Source: Strigamia acuminata (Eukaryota; Arthropoda; Chilopoda; Geophilomorpha; Linotaeniidae). From it: 64,000 bases of DNA. The notes under the pieces were generated by a model. That model was not told the DNA's origin, made no database searches, and saw only the letters and a program-made list of their open reading frames with translations. This document shows positions 1-12,336 of this stretch, in pieces. Positions within the stretch are counted from its first letter, which is position 1, and every line of letters starts with the position of its first letter. A program made the translations under genes and the position numbers. The stretch spans positions 24,950,427-25,014,426 of the forward strand of contig OX442315.1 of assembly GCA_949358305.1 (NCBI GenBank), written 5' to 3'.

Positions 1-116
1 TAGAAAATACAAAAATAAAAAAACAAGCACCTAAAACACTTGAACACAAGTTTCTGAATGCAGTTTAGTGTTTTAAAGCTTTTAATCTCATTTGCTATAT
101 CGTATCTCATAATTAG

Positions 117-3100
117 TTGGCCAATGCAGTTAAAACAAAATTCAATAGTACTAAACAAGCTTTGCTCAAACTTAAAAATGCAATCGAGAATAACGACAGA
201 TTTATGAAAAAGTTCACTGATGGTCCACTGTGAGTTTCAGAATTATTCAGTTAAAATTAACTTGAAATAAACTGTTGCATTTGTGTTATTTGTAGTAATC
301 CACAAGAGTTTTTCGGCTGCTGTGATATGGATTCGAGTAATCACAATCATCATACTGAGGCAAGACCGCACCTTTTCTATAATTTGGATTTGGTGGTGGT
401 TTAAATTATTTGGTGGAGGGATTATACATTCTTTTATTATGATTTTTATTTCATAAATACATTTTTTTTCCTTATTTTTATTTGTTTCGTAAGTCAATTG
501 TCCAAACTTACGCTCGTTACAACGTGTTTAATGGCAATTTTCGCAGGATTTGAACTATTCTGGTTGTCATTTGTACAACTCTGGAGCAGCTCCCACTTTG
601 TTATCAGACAATGCAAAAGCATTCTATAAAGAAGCGTTTGAAGTGATGAAAGAATCCTTGGATAATAAGAAACTTCAGATTTCTTCCAATTTTTTTTATG
701 CCACTGTTGACGGTGCATTTTATCTTTACCCTGCAAGAAAACTTGACTCGTGTATTACTTTTGATCCCCGAAAAAGGTTTGCATTGATTTATTCTAATTT
801 TAAATGATTCTAGTTGTGATTTTTATTATTAATTTTAGGTCCTGGTATGCAGAAAGTTCCACTCTTCACGCTAAAGATGTAGTTATCGCGGTAGATGTGT
901 CTGGAAGTATGGAAATGATTAATATTCAAGGCCAAAGTCTGTTAGATATAGTGAAAATCGGCGCTAGTATGGTCATCAACACACTGAATGTGAATGATAG
1001 AGTAAGGATTGATTAACCCGTTGAAAATTCATTGTTAAAAAATGTCACGTTCAATTTATGCAGGTTGGAGTCGTGGCGTTTTCAAGCGATGTAGTTATTC
1101 CTGCGGATTTTGAATGTTACAAACGAGAACTGGCAGTTGCTACGCCGCAGAATAAACAATGCATTAACAAATTCATAAATAGTTTAAGAGGAAAAGATTT
1201 AACAAACTACGTAGCTGGATTAGAAAGGGCGTTTTTTTATTTTAACAACTCTCCACCAACAGACGAACACAGAGGTAGAATAACGAGTTTACTAAAAATA
1301 ACCACGGTGTCATCATTTTAACGACAACATTTTTATTGGCAGATCGGATTTTATTATTTTTGAGCGACGGCATGCCAACAGTTGGTGGCGAATGGGAAAA
1401 TATAAGTAAAATAATAGATAAAAATTGTGCGAAACACGACATCACGCTGCTTACATACGGAATAGGGAAAGGTTAGTGGGAATTTCAAATTGTATGAATC
1501 TATTAATTTAATTTTTTTTAATATTTTTTGACACTTGCAGCATTGCAAGATGAACAAAACAGGAAACTGTTAACTACAATGGCAGCTCGTTGCCCAGGAG
1601 AGAAAGGAAATCATGATTTTTTGACCGAAATCATATCACCAAATGACATGCAAAATAGTATTGCCAATTACTACCTCGATTTACACATGTATAAGGATAG
1701 AAACGACCCAATATTCACTCTCCCCTATTTGGATGCTGGAGGACTCGGATTAATACTCTCAATGTGTCTTCCGGTTCAAAAGAAAGGAAAATTTATTGGT
1801 GTTGCGTGCACCGATATCCAAATTGCTGATTTATTAGACGATGTTATTAATTTTCATCAAGGTAAAGAACAAAAAGTGGCTCTAAGCCAACAAATATTTT
1901 ATGTTTTTATTTTTTTTGTTATAGGAAAGATGTCGTATTCATTTTTAATTAACCAATATGGACAGACTTACTTTCATCCTTTGCTTCCCACACCCTCATC
2001 TTTAAATGAAAATGCAGGCCCCGTAGATATCGATGCTTTGGAAAGAGATCCCGCAATTCGAGATGTGATTGCGTCTATGAAAAATGGAGAAAGCGGTAAA
2101 AGAGAACTCGAAACGCAAAGAACCATATCTCACGGTTCGACGCAGACTGAAGGAATTGAAGTCATTTGGGCTAAAACGATTTACGTCTGGGCACCGGTTT
2201 CGGGATACAACTTTTCAGTTTGTGTAGTAATAGCTGCGGATGAACAAGTCGTTAGTTTTCCTGATCAGACCGTCACCAAATTCGTTTATCACAACTTCAG
2301 AAAACAAGAGATCTTCTACCAGCAGTATTTTAAAAATGGAATTTGTAGACGCAACGAAAAGATTGTCTACACTCGTCACAGTGGAATCAAATTTGCTCCT
2401 GCGTTGTACAAGAATCCCATTGAATATAGAAAGGGCAACGAAACTACTATGAATATAACAGAAATTGTCCACTTTATGAAAAATATGACAAATGATTCGG
2501 TGGCTATAGAGGTTTGTTGGATTAAATTCAAAGTAGATACGTTTTATTTAATAAAAAACTGAATTTTTCAGCCAAACGCTCGACCTGCCGTTGCTTTTAC
2601 TGACAGTATTGACAGTGTGTGGACAAAACATTCCGAATCATTTATTTGGAAATACGTCGCTACGTTTGATGGTGTCTTTCGTTTGTTCCCAGCTGCAAAA
2701 TTAAACAAAGTTTTTGATCCTAGAAAATGTCAATGGTAATAAAATCGACAATTAAATTTCAATTAAATTCACAAGTCGAATGTTTTCTCTAGGTTTCAAC
2801 GTGCACTAAATAATAAAGGAATAACTATACTAACATCACCATATTTAGACAATCTTGGCAGTGGTTACGTCGTTTCTATTGGAAAAGCAGTATGCAAGAA
2901 AGAGTAAGAATTAATTAATGTTGTTGATCAGATTACTGAAACTGATATTGATATTTGTTATAACTTCTAGGTGCAAGCGCTATGACATTCAGAATCCCGT
3001 GACTGCAGTAGTTGGCGGTGACTTAAGCATACATTTTTTGCACAATAAATTAAGTCAGTTAATGCCTGCATGCCAAACCAGAAACAGGTATTCATCAAAA

Positions 3101-5321
3101 GTTTAAATTACATGTTCTGGATTTACTAATTGCATTATATTCTTAATAGATGTATATTAGTCGATCACTCTGCTTATATCGTGATGCACGATGACTTTGT
3201 TTTCCCAAAATCCGCTAAACCACTGCCTATCCAGTTGGTCCATCTTTCTATCAAGGTTAGTGGCTACTATATTTGCTCAGCTTAATACATCTAACACAAT
3301 TTAACTTTGTAGGAACCAAATATAACGCGTATTCTTCTTCATGATGGAATATTGCGCATTAAAGCGTGTATGGATATTTTGTCTATTAAAAATAAGTATT
3401 ACTGGCAGTTGCGATGGAATGAAAAACGCCGATACCAGGACTTTACGATATATCCCGTAGTTGGCACAAATGTGTTCCTTATTGTAAAAACTAAGGAAGG
3501 GGATTTACAGAAATCATATTCCTGTGATGAAGTGGTAAATGGGAATTTCTTTTACTTCGAACAATTTTACAGCGGAATTTATTTATTTATTTTTGTTCAG
3601 AAAAATTTTATAACTGAAATGGCTCCAAGCAGGAGTTTTCAAGAAGGACACATAAGCTGCATCGCTGATTGGGAGTATGGAGAGATTTGTAATTGTTCCT
3701 GTTCAAGCCCAGCCAATTTTGACCCTTGTCCGAATACTTTTGATTATAGGCAGCTGAGGTGAGTTTTAAACTTTACGACACTAGAAACAAGATCGTTAAT
3801 AATACTAAATGTTTTTTTTAGTGATTTATGGCCAACTTGCGTACCAGGTACACAACACATTGACATGTCCGAAATCAAAGACAAAGATATTGCTGAATAC
3901 CCAAAATGCGAAGTCGATTGCAATATTCAACCTAATAGCAGGTAATTAAAAAATTAAAAATTAAAAATTAACACTATAGTTTAATTTTTATTTTCAGTGA
4001 ATGTTTCAAAATGGAAGGCTGCATGTGGTGCCTAATTAATAACGACGGAGTAACAATAGAAAAACCATTTTGTGCTCAAAACGGCTACTGCTATTACGGG
4101 ATTATTGGCCATAAAGGACCCTACGGTACCAAGCGTTATACATTATAATTATTTTGAAATTAAAACTAAATATTACGTTGATTTCTTTTTACGTTAGGAG
4201 AACTACCGATTCAATTAAACACGGAAACCCAGGCAAACGACTCGAGTCTTACGATCACTTTAAGCGTGACGGCTGTCGTTTTCATACTTGTTATTGCTCT
4301 ATTAGGAGTCGGGTTTGTAATGTACAGAAGGAAGAAAGTTTATTTGCCGAAGAAGAAAGACGATACATCGCAGCTACTGGGCTGTACTCTCAGGACCAGC
4401 ATTGTAGATATGGAGAGAGACAATCCTTCGATGGTTTGGGGGAATCTCCTAGACAAAACGTCAACTACATCGTCGCAGGCAAAAGAGCAGATTTACTTGC
4501 GAAAAATTAATCATTCGCATTCATCATCCAGCGACTCAATCGCGTACTTAGCTCAAAAAGTCGAGGCTTTAGTCCACAAGTTGGATTCCGCTCAAGCAAG
4601 TCCATACCCAGATCTTACATTCCGGCCAGGCTTTTGCAGTTCCAGACATTCCAGAGGCTGCAACAGACCTAGTTCAATTCCGTCCGAATTTTCTACACTG
4701 CCACGTAGTACTTCCTTTACATCGGCACTCTCATCGAGGAGCTCAACGTTGGAATCAATAAACAGCAGCAACTTCATGCAGCCTTCAGGTGCTTCGACAC
4801 TGCCTCTATCGACCTTACATTTACCGCCGTTCCCGGAAGACCAAATTCTCGATCCCATGTCTCTTTTATCGAACCAAGTGATCATTCCTACAGAGCGTTG
4901 TTCCTGCGCGTGCAGGCAACCATCGGAGCATACGTGGCCGCCGTTTAATTCCTCGACAGTCGACCTAAGAAATCCTCACATTTATGCGCGAAGAGAACCG
5001 AGTGAGAGATCATATCACGGAGAAAATAGAGCGCAAGACGTTAAGCGCGCGTCCACGTGCTCTGTTTGTCGCAGTTCGAGTTTACCGAGCTACGGGCGAC
5101 GTTCCAATGTAAATACTTTCGGCCTTCTTCGGCGCAGGAAGCGGTCTTCTCAGACATATTCCAATCGCTCTTCATCATCATCGCAAATGGCAGCAGCTGC
5201 TATTAACTCTTTGATTCAACAAAGTCTCCAAGCCGTTGCGAACGAGCAGGAAACAACGACAAATGAAAATGCAGAAGAGAATAACCCGGTTAGTGAAGAC
5301 GAAAATCGTAAAACTGAATAA
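117..5321 (+). CDS. VWFA and Cache domain protein, CACHD1-like (5' partial)
   Basis: Homologue of CACHD1 (Drosophila CG16868), a type I membrane protein related to calcium-channel alpha2-delta subunits. The start lies left of the window. Exons as read: 117-229, 296-about 395, 547-776, 839-1001, 1064-1274, 1343-1471, 1541-1861, 1925-2511, 2572-2735, 2793-2903, 2971-3087, 3150-3255, 3313-3534, 3601-3758, 3822-3941, 3998-4125, 4198-5321; phases agree throughout. The VWA domain opens in exon 839-1001 with the MIDAS-like DVSGSM. Cache-type sensor sequence follows (about 1560-2500 and 2580-3250), then cysteine-rich exons. The last exon encodes one membrane segment (VVFILVIALLGVGFVM) and a long serine-rich cytoplasmic tail with CACHD1-like text (DNPSMVWGNLL). 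The donor of exon 2 is ambiguous because GTGGTGGT offers three sites. The 66-nt stretch 3535-3600 has no stop but looks like an intron. CACHD1 modulates voltage-gated calcium channels in mammals; that role here is inference. Confidence 0.88.
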
Positions 5322-5729
5322 ATGAAATTATTCGAAGTAATTATCTTCACGTTTACACACTTCATTTCAATTATTGTTTGATATATACAAGCTGTTGGTA
5401 AATTTGGTTATCATGACATCATGTTTTCGTTGGTTTTATGACATTTATCTGTATTCAGACATACAAATTAAAAATAAAACAAGTGCCTCGTCAAATGTAT
5501 TTCTAATTTGTTTTTATTTATCGTGCAATCACAGAAACATATATAATATCTTGAAATATCACAAGTTTAATTTTTCTGAGAGAAAAAGGAAGCAGCAGTT
5601 TGTCTATTTTGAGAACGATTATCAAACGGTTTTCTTTCTTCGTTGTCAGTATTATGTACAAGTTTATACTTTTTGTGTGGACTTTCTGTCAACAAAAAAA
5701 TAAAGAAATACCGGTAAATGTAAATGTAG
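5322..5729. other. 3' flank between CACHD1-like gene and XTBD gene
   Basis: AT-rich convergent intergenic sequence of about 400 bp. It should contain the 3' UTRs of both flanking genes; AATAAA-like strings occur near 5470. The open frames here have no family resemblance. Confidence 0.5.
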
Positions 5730-6084
5730 TTACTGGTTACTGGTTACTATTTGTTTTGCTTTACCTGGTACAAAACTTATTTGTTCCTTCTTTTGTGCCC
5801 TCTTAGATGGTGGTAAACCTTCTGCTAACTTATTTAGTTGTGACATGACATCAGGCGAATAACTTTTGATATTTAAAACAATTAATAACAACACAAGAAT
5901 AAAATATGATAATTTTCAGCTACCTGCATCCTAAAATCTCCACATTGAAATAAGCCTGAGAAAGACTAAGCAGCTTATCTTGTTCAAAATTTCCGTGATA
6001 TTGTAAAATAAAAGACTTCCTTAATTCCCAATGTTCATCACTCTCCCAGGGGTGTCTAAATGTATCAACAGCACCTATATCCAT
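5730..6084 (-). CDS. XTBD-domain protein (CDKN2AIPNL / PAXT-1-like, XRN2-binding)
   Basis: Two exons, 6084-5924 and 5862-5730, give 97 aa. The product is almost entirely an XTBD domain: PWESDEHWELRKSFIL near the N terminus, then DKLLSLSQAYFNVEILGCSY across the splice, then a short basic tail. XTBD proteins (human CDKN2AIP, CDKN2AIPNL and NKRF; worm PAXT-1) bind and stabilise the nuclear 5'-3' exonuclease XRN2. Length is close to human CDKN2AIPNL (116 aa). I chose the ATG at 6084 because homology starts just after it; the frame stays open to 6237, but that extension is cysteine-rich and looks like 5' UTR. It is head to head with PIGN, with 226 bp between start codons. Confidence 0.85.
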
Positions 6085-6310
6085 GTTCGAAAAAGAGTCA
6101 AAGACAGTAAACGATGAGCAACCACAGCTTTTCCAAACTAGGTAAACGGAAAAGGTGGATGCATCATGGCAGCTCACAGCGCCACCGCAATTGCATAGAC
6201 TGATAGACTTCTGGGCGCGCTTAAAGCGGTAAAGCAATGCACTCTCATCTCAGAATGTCCATGCCATCACAGTAAACCAATTTCACAATAATATTATATT
6301 CCTCAACTCA

Positions 6311-9300
6311 ATGGATGGAAGAATACTACGATGTCTACGATATGGCAATGTTTTGAAACCTCATGGCTATTCGCTTTTAGTCATTGTTGTGCACATGATA
6401 TTCGCTATATCTATATTTGATATTTATTTCAAATCTACAGTAATTCATGGGATGACTCCACATCATAATTCTTTGCCTTCTCCAGCAAAACGATTAGTAC
6501 TGTTTGTTGTTGATGGGCTCAGAGCAGACAGTTTTTATAATTCATTGGATAATAAAGAAAATAATATGTTCTTAAGGTAAATATATTTTCAACCTTTATT
6601 GTTTCATTGTTTTAATACTTGTAATTTGTAGGTCTATTGTCGAGTCCGAGGGAATAGCTGGACTTTCGCATTGTCAAGTGCCAACAGAGTCAAGGACAGG
6701 GCATGTTGCTCTAATTGCTGGGATGAATGAAGACGTTTCTGCTGTTTTAACGGGTATTTTTATTTTTACTTTAATGTTAAAACATTTGCGTAGTTTCAAT
6801 TATTTTTAATTTTCTAGGGTGGAAACAAAATCCTGTTGATTTTGATTCAGTCTTTAATGAGAGCCGTTTTACTTGGAGCTGGGGAAGTCCGGATATACTG
6901 CCAATATTCTCAAAAAATGCTCATCGAAGTCATGTGTTTACTGATTCTTATGACGCGGATGAACTGGATTTTGCTTCAACAAATCCCTCATTCGGAGACA
7001 CTTGGGTTTTTCAAAAAGTTAAGGTATATTCTCCCTCTTTAACTTTCGTCTTGAAAATAAAATTAATTTTTAAAATTATAGACGTTCTTAAAAACTTCAA
7101 ATAGCAACAGCACTTTATCCGAAATGTTGTCCGAAGACAAAATTGTCTTGTTTTTACATCTTATTGCCACGGATACTTTAGGTCATAGCAAAAAACCTAA
7201 TTCTCTGTAAGGTCTAAAATTATGATAAAATCATAAAATCATTTGAATGAATGGAATTTACAGTGAATATCGGGAAAACATTTTAAACGTCGATAAGCAA
7301 ATAAGACGAACAGTAGAATTAATCGAAGATTATTTTAATCACGATGGACAGACAGCTTTTATAGTGACTTCAGATCATGGAATGACAGACCACGGTGAGC
7401 AATTTTCGTGAAAATAATTTTATTTGTTTTTTTTGTTGTGGAATTTATTCTGAAATTATTTATTCATTAGGGTCACACGGTGCAGGAAGTTGGGAAGAAA
7501 CTGAGGTTCCAATAGTTACTTGGGGAGCTGGAATCCGAGGACCTGATGGAATAAAAAAGTATGACATTCAACAGGTACTGAGAATACTTTTATTGATTTA
7601 ATTTAGTACAAAATTAAGAATTTTTATCTTTAGGTCGATACTGCTCCGTTAATGGCTACACTAATTGGAGTCGCTTGTCCAATGAATTCAGTGGTTAAGT
7701 AATTAAAGAAATATAATTAACCATTCATTAATTTTTAGTTTTATTCCGTAGGGAGTTTTGCCGTTAGAATTTTTTAATGTGAGTGATGAATTTAATGCCA
7801 ATGGTTTGCTTACGAATGCAATGCAACTAATATCACTCAGTGATGCGAACCACGAATTGAAAAAAAGGACTGCATTAACGTTTACATTCCGTGAATTCAG
7901 GTTATTGTACTTACCTTAGTGTTTAACGCGATCGAATAATCAAATTTAATTATTTTTAAATTGCAGTCAGCTCACTTCTAGTCATAAGGTGGAATTACTC
8001 GACAGAATCCGAAACTTAATTGCGAGTAGAAAATACAATGAAGCGGTGTGTGAAACAATCACAAATTGTGATCTGTAGTAATTTATAGTCTTATCTTCAG
8101 ATAAAAGTAATCAACGATCTAATTAACACATGTTTAGACTCAATTCGTTATTATGAAACATACGACAGGACGATTTTAAAGTGAGTATATTGAACCACAT
8201 ATCACAAAAAGTTACATGAAGTCTTTCATTTTGTTTTTAGTATAACTATTTCCATAGGATATATATCTTGGATGATTTACTTAATTAGTTTTATTTTGGA
8301 AAGATATACGTCATTGTGGAATGTGTCCTTAAATCTCACAAAAAAGTCTCGAGATACTCAAATTAATTTTCTATTCATTCTGTATATCATTACGGCTGCG
8401 TTAATTGTATATTTACTCAAGGGTTAGTCATATATTTTGTTAAAATTATATACAGGTATTTAAATATATTTTTTGATTTATTAGGGAGGCAAGTTAGTGT
8501 CCAATACTACGCTTACTTTTTGGTTCCATTGACATTACTGACTGCTATATACAGACGGTGGGTAAAAAAATAAAAATTTAAAAATGTATTTATTTATTGT
8601 TATTTTGATTTAGATTAAATGTTTTCAAAATAGCGATTACGTTAATGAAAGAACAGTCTTTGCAAAGGGATCTATTTCTTAAAAGTATTGCAACTATCTT
8701 TGTTTTAGAAGTTCTTGTAAGAAAATACATTTGGTTTATACCTTTAACGTGACAACAACCGTGTTTACATTCAGGTATCATCATTTTTTCATCGGAGTGT
8801 TCTGACATTTGGTTTGTTGGGGATTTCTTTGTGGTCTTGGTTGTCACCTCTGCGATTTAATAATAAGGTTAGTCGCGAATTATTTTATTTTTTAACTAAT
8901 TACTTGAATTTGGAAACTTTATAATTTAGAAATTGTGCATTCTATGGACAGTATCGGTTTTAAGCGTGTCGTTTTTCCCACTTTTGCCGATAGTCGGTAA
9001 AATCACAAATTACAATTTAGTGTAAGCAAAAAACAAATTATAAGCAAGTTATTTATTTGATATAACTTTTTTTTCCATTAGATTTTATTCTAGTTGGCTC
9101 AGTTTGTTGAGTATTATTTATTTTGCTTTGCGGCCTGAACTGCAATCCCATTTCAGTTGTTCAAAATTATTGGACATTGGAAAGAAACCAGAATTAATGT
9201 TATTGTTATTACAAGTATGTGTGTCCAAATACTTTATTTGTCAGTTGATAAACCATTTAATTTTTTTTTTTAGATTTGTTTGCTGTGTCTTTCAATAATG

Positions 9301-10899
9301 ATTAAATTCTTGACGAATCGCAGTATAGACCAAAATCAAGGACTATTGCTGTCAAATCAAATCCTTGCGTGGATGATATTAGGTATCTGACTAATATCAT
9401 TTGACCTTGTCCTAGTTTAACTTCTAAGCTCCTAAATCTTGAAACATTTGTGCACTTTAACTTTAGATTGCGAATGCAAAATCAGGTTCACCCATGTGTT
9501 TACCCTTTCTTTTTAAGTTTTCTTTGGATAAATTACTTAGCTCCAGGCGTAATTCATTCCTGTTTACAAGAACCCTCCTTATCTTTGCTCCACCTTTTTT
9601 CTCTTTTTCCTCTCCTAGATTGCTGGTGTTGTTTTTAGGGGAAGTTACAAGTTATTTTTAAATGTAATCAATATTTTTCTTATGCTAGAATTTTGATTTC
9701 AAAAATTTGATTTCAAAATTCAACAACCATCGAAACAACTTTGTACGATGTTTAAAGGATTTAGGTCACGGAATTTTTAAATTATTACTGATTACAGTGC
9801 GTGTTTGCCATGCATTCTACGAGGGCAGGATATACTTAAATCATATTGTTTTTATTACCTTTTAAACTTGAAAAAAATAATGCTTTTAATGTTTTATTTA
9901 ATAGTTTTAACATCATTGGAATTTTTTTTAAAGGTTCTAGCTTAATTTTGCCATTGTTTAGTACAACTAAACTATTATTTCGTCTGTTTCACATTAATAT
10001 TTCCATATTTCCAGTTTATATTATGATGAGCACTTCGTATCCTTATATTTGAGAACAATTGTAAAAATTCCAAAAATGATTTTAATATATTCCTTTAGTT
10101 CATGTAGATATGAAGTTTTATTTTTGTTGCTGTTCTGTTTGACATGTTTAACGTGGGTTCTATGTGAACACGCAATGTCTACATCATCTAATAGCAAAAT
10201 AGAACATATTAATCTGTTGTTCAAAAGCTCGAATTCAATACTGACTTTTGAAGACATTCGAAGAGCATGTTTCTTTGTATCCTTCTTTAAATCAATTCGA
10301 GCAAAACCGATATTGAATTATTATTTCTTAACGCTCAATAAGCTATTTTTTATTTTTACTGCCTTCTTTGGAACCGGAAACATTGCCAGCCTAAGCAGTT
10401 TTGATGCAGTTTCGTTATTCTGCTTTGTCACCGTGTTTAATCCATTCCCTATGGCTTTTCTTTTAATATTAAAAGTGAGTTGTTGACGATAAATAAAAGT
10501 AGAGGAATTAAACTGCTAATGTGTGTTGTTTTTAGGTGATTTTACCATTCGTTATGGTGGCGTGCAGTTTTTATTCCGTAATAACCGTTTGTCGCATTCA
10601 AGTTTGGAGTTTGTTTTCTTTAGTTTTGTTAATGTCCGATTTTGTGAGCTTGGTAAGTGTAACTTTTTTAAAATGTTTATTTTTATTTTTTTATTTTTAA
10701 TACAACTTATCTTTCATGTCAGCACATGTTTCTCATGGTGGAAGATGTCGGTAGTTGGTTGGAAATTGGTTCGAGTATTAGTCGGTATATTTTGATGATA
10801 AGTGTCACAATTTTTTTAATGCTTTTATATTTACTTTCACAAGTTCTAATGACAAAAACTATTCACATAAAAAATTTAACGAAAAGTCTAAGAGATTAA
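6311..10899 (+). CDS. PIGN: GPI ethanolamine phosphate transferase 1 (PIGN/Mcd4)
   Basis: PIGN adds ethanolamine phosphate to the first mannose of the GPI precursor in the ER lumen. I read 22 exons totalling 2805 nt (934 aa; human 931): 6311-6576, 6632-6753, 6818-7023, 7082-7206, 7264-7394, 7471-7574, 7634-7693, 7752-7900, 7967-8045, 8101-8180, 8241-8422, 8485-8557, 8614-8716, 8775-8867, 8930-9021, 9082-9214, 9274-9382, 9934-10036, 10108-10276, 10343-10474, 10536-10652, 10723-10899. An N-terminal membrane anchor precedes the alkaline-phosphatase-like domain: metal site [10 protein letters not shown], nucleophile region [16 protein letters not shown], and [23 protein letters not shown] and [10 protein letters not shown] are PIGN hallmarks, the latter within the multi-helix C-terminal half. 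Intron 9383-9933 (551 nt) is unusually long for this gene. The 10277-10342 intron is stop-free and in frame, so its removal is an inference. Confidence 0.93.
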
Positions 10900-10984
10900 G
10901 TTTAAAAAACAAAAATGTTTATTTATTGTATTTTTATACCGAAAGTGTTTGTATTGAATAAGAAGTTTAGGATTTTCCATTTAC

Positions 10985-10990
10985 AATAAA
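10985..10990 (+). terminator. Polyadenylation signal candidate for PIGN
   Basis: AATAAA about 86 nt after the PIGN stop codon at 10899, in AT-rich sequence, followed by a GT-rich stretch. Confidence 0.5.
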
Positions 10991-11159
10991 TACGTTTTGT
11001 GACACGTTCACTGTTCATTTTGAAGCGCTCAGCCGAATTAAAGAAGATCAGATGTCATTGAATATTCAACATCACTTTGGAGATATATATTTTTGAATAA
11101 ATGACCAAGGATAACTTGGTAATTGACATATTTGTGTGTTTGTAATATTAATTTTAAAA

Positions 11160-12336
11160 ACAAGGGTGAGTACGAGCCAAAAACTCAACAACCAATCAGC
11201 GATGTTGATGCCTAGAGTTGACCTATGCGCAAGCGTGAACTTGATCTTTAAAAATGGCGCGGATGTTCGATGTCCACATTATTGACAGTTACCCGGAATT
11301 TACGGATTAACATTTGACAAATTCTATTCACAAACTTGGAATTATGGCGAAAAGATAGCAGAGATTTCAATAGTACTATACACCATCTATTAGCGGATGA
11401 CATTAAGTGTAAATACAAAACTTTAGTTTACGCGACCTCCGCTCGAGCCATTCATTTGTTTACGTTGGGAGGGAAAACATTTTCTAAGGTAATTACATAA
11501 AGTAATAGTCATATGTTTAAAATCTTTTCCAGATTATTTTTGCCATTATTTTAGCTAATACTTAAAAGTTTTAATCGCACTCGGTACTCCAAAATTCTTT
11601 AATTTTTAGTAGCATTTTTAAATGCAGTCGATAAATCACTAGCGTGTCTAACTTTTTCATCCTTTTGTTATTACAACGCATCAAATTTCATTCCCAAACA
11701 ATTTCACACTTTTTCTTGGATTCTGAAAACATAGTGAAATTTCAATTTTTATTATTTCGTTAAAAATATTTCGTGTTTGAAAGTCACACGTCACTGAACG
11801 AGCGCTGTCAGATCTTCGTTTTGGCGCGCCCGTTGTCATTTGTGCAGCGCTTTCAACCCAGGCCACACTTCTCTTGGTAAGGTGCCCATTTTATCATTTT
11901 ACACTTAGATTTAGCTCGATTATAACTTTCCAACTGTACATATTACTTTAGATGTGCACATCCACATTGTTTAAAACTAACTAGACTAAAAATCCAACTA
12001 TTTTTTGCACGGGTGCGTAACTGACCATGAAATCGTTACCACGTTCGTGCTTATCCTTTTCTTCGACTTTTATTAACGCAAACTAACTTTTTTCTAAGTT
12101 TTATTTTTCGAAATTAATACCTAATATATATTAGAGGATAAAATTATATGGATGATTTTTCTTTTTTATGTTAATCGCTTTGATAGGGATGTGGTGGTTC
12201 CTTTTTTTGGCGCCTTTAGGTGGTTAGGGTTGTTCAGTGGGCGCGAAACATCGTGGACTAATATCCGAAAATTTTACAGTTGCCATCAAAACTTGTGCAT
12301 ATTCCATCTAGTTGAAGCCGAAAGAAGCATCCGAGA
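11160..12336 (+). promoter_or_regulatory. Cyclin E promoter and 5' non-coding region
   Basis: This 1.2 kb holds no coding exon. A CCAAT box (about 11192), an NRF1-like TGCGCAAGCG (about 11229) and an ATGGCGCGG E2F-like site (about 11255) cluster in the proximal part. A near-perfect E2F site TTTTGGCGCG starts at 11819, and another, TTTTGGCGCC, lies at 12205-12214. Good splice donors at about 11489 (AAG|GTAATT) and about 11876 (TTG|GTAAGG) suggest two alternative non-coding first exons. They could join an acceptor at about 12187 or 12219 ahead of the ATG. E2F control of cyclin E is well established in animals; use of these sites is inferred. Confidence 0.55.

Noticed and set aside
9450-9638. 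Hydrophobic ORF inside PIGN
   Set aside because: No acceptor in the right phase joins it to the exon ending at 9382; the true continuation ([11 protein letters not shown]...) starts at 9934.
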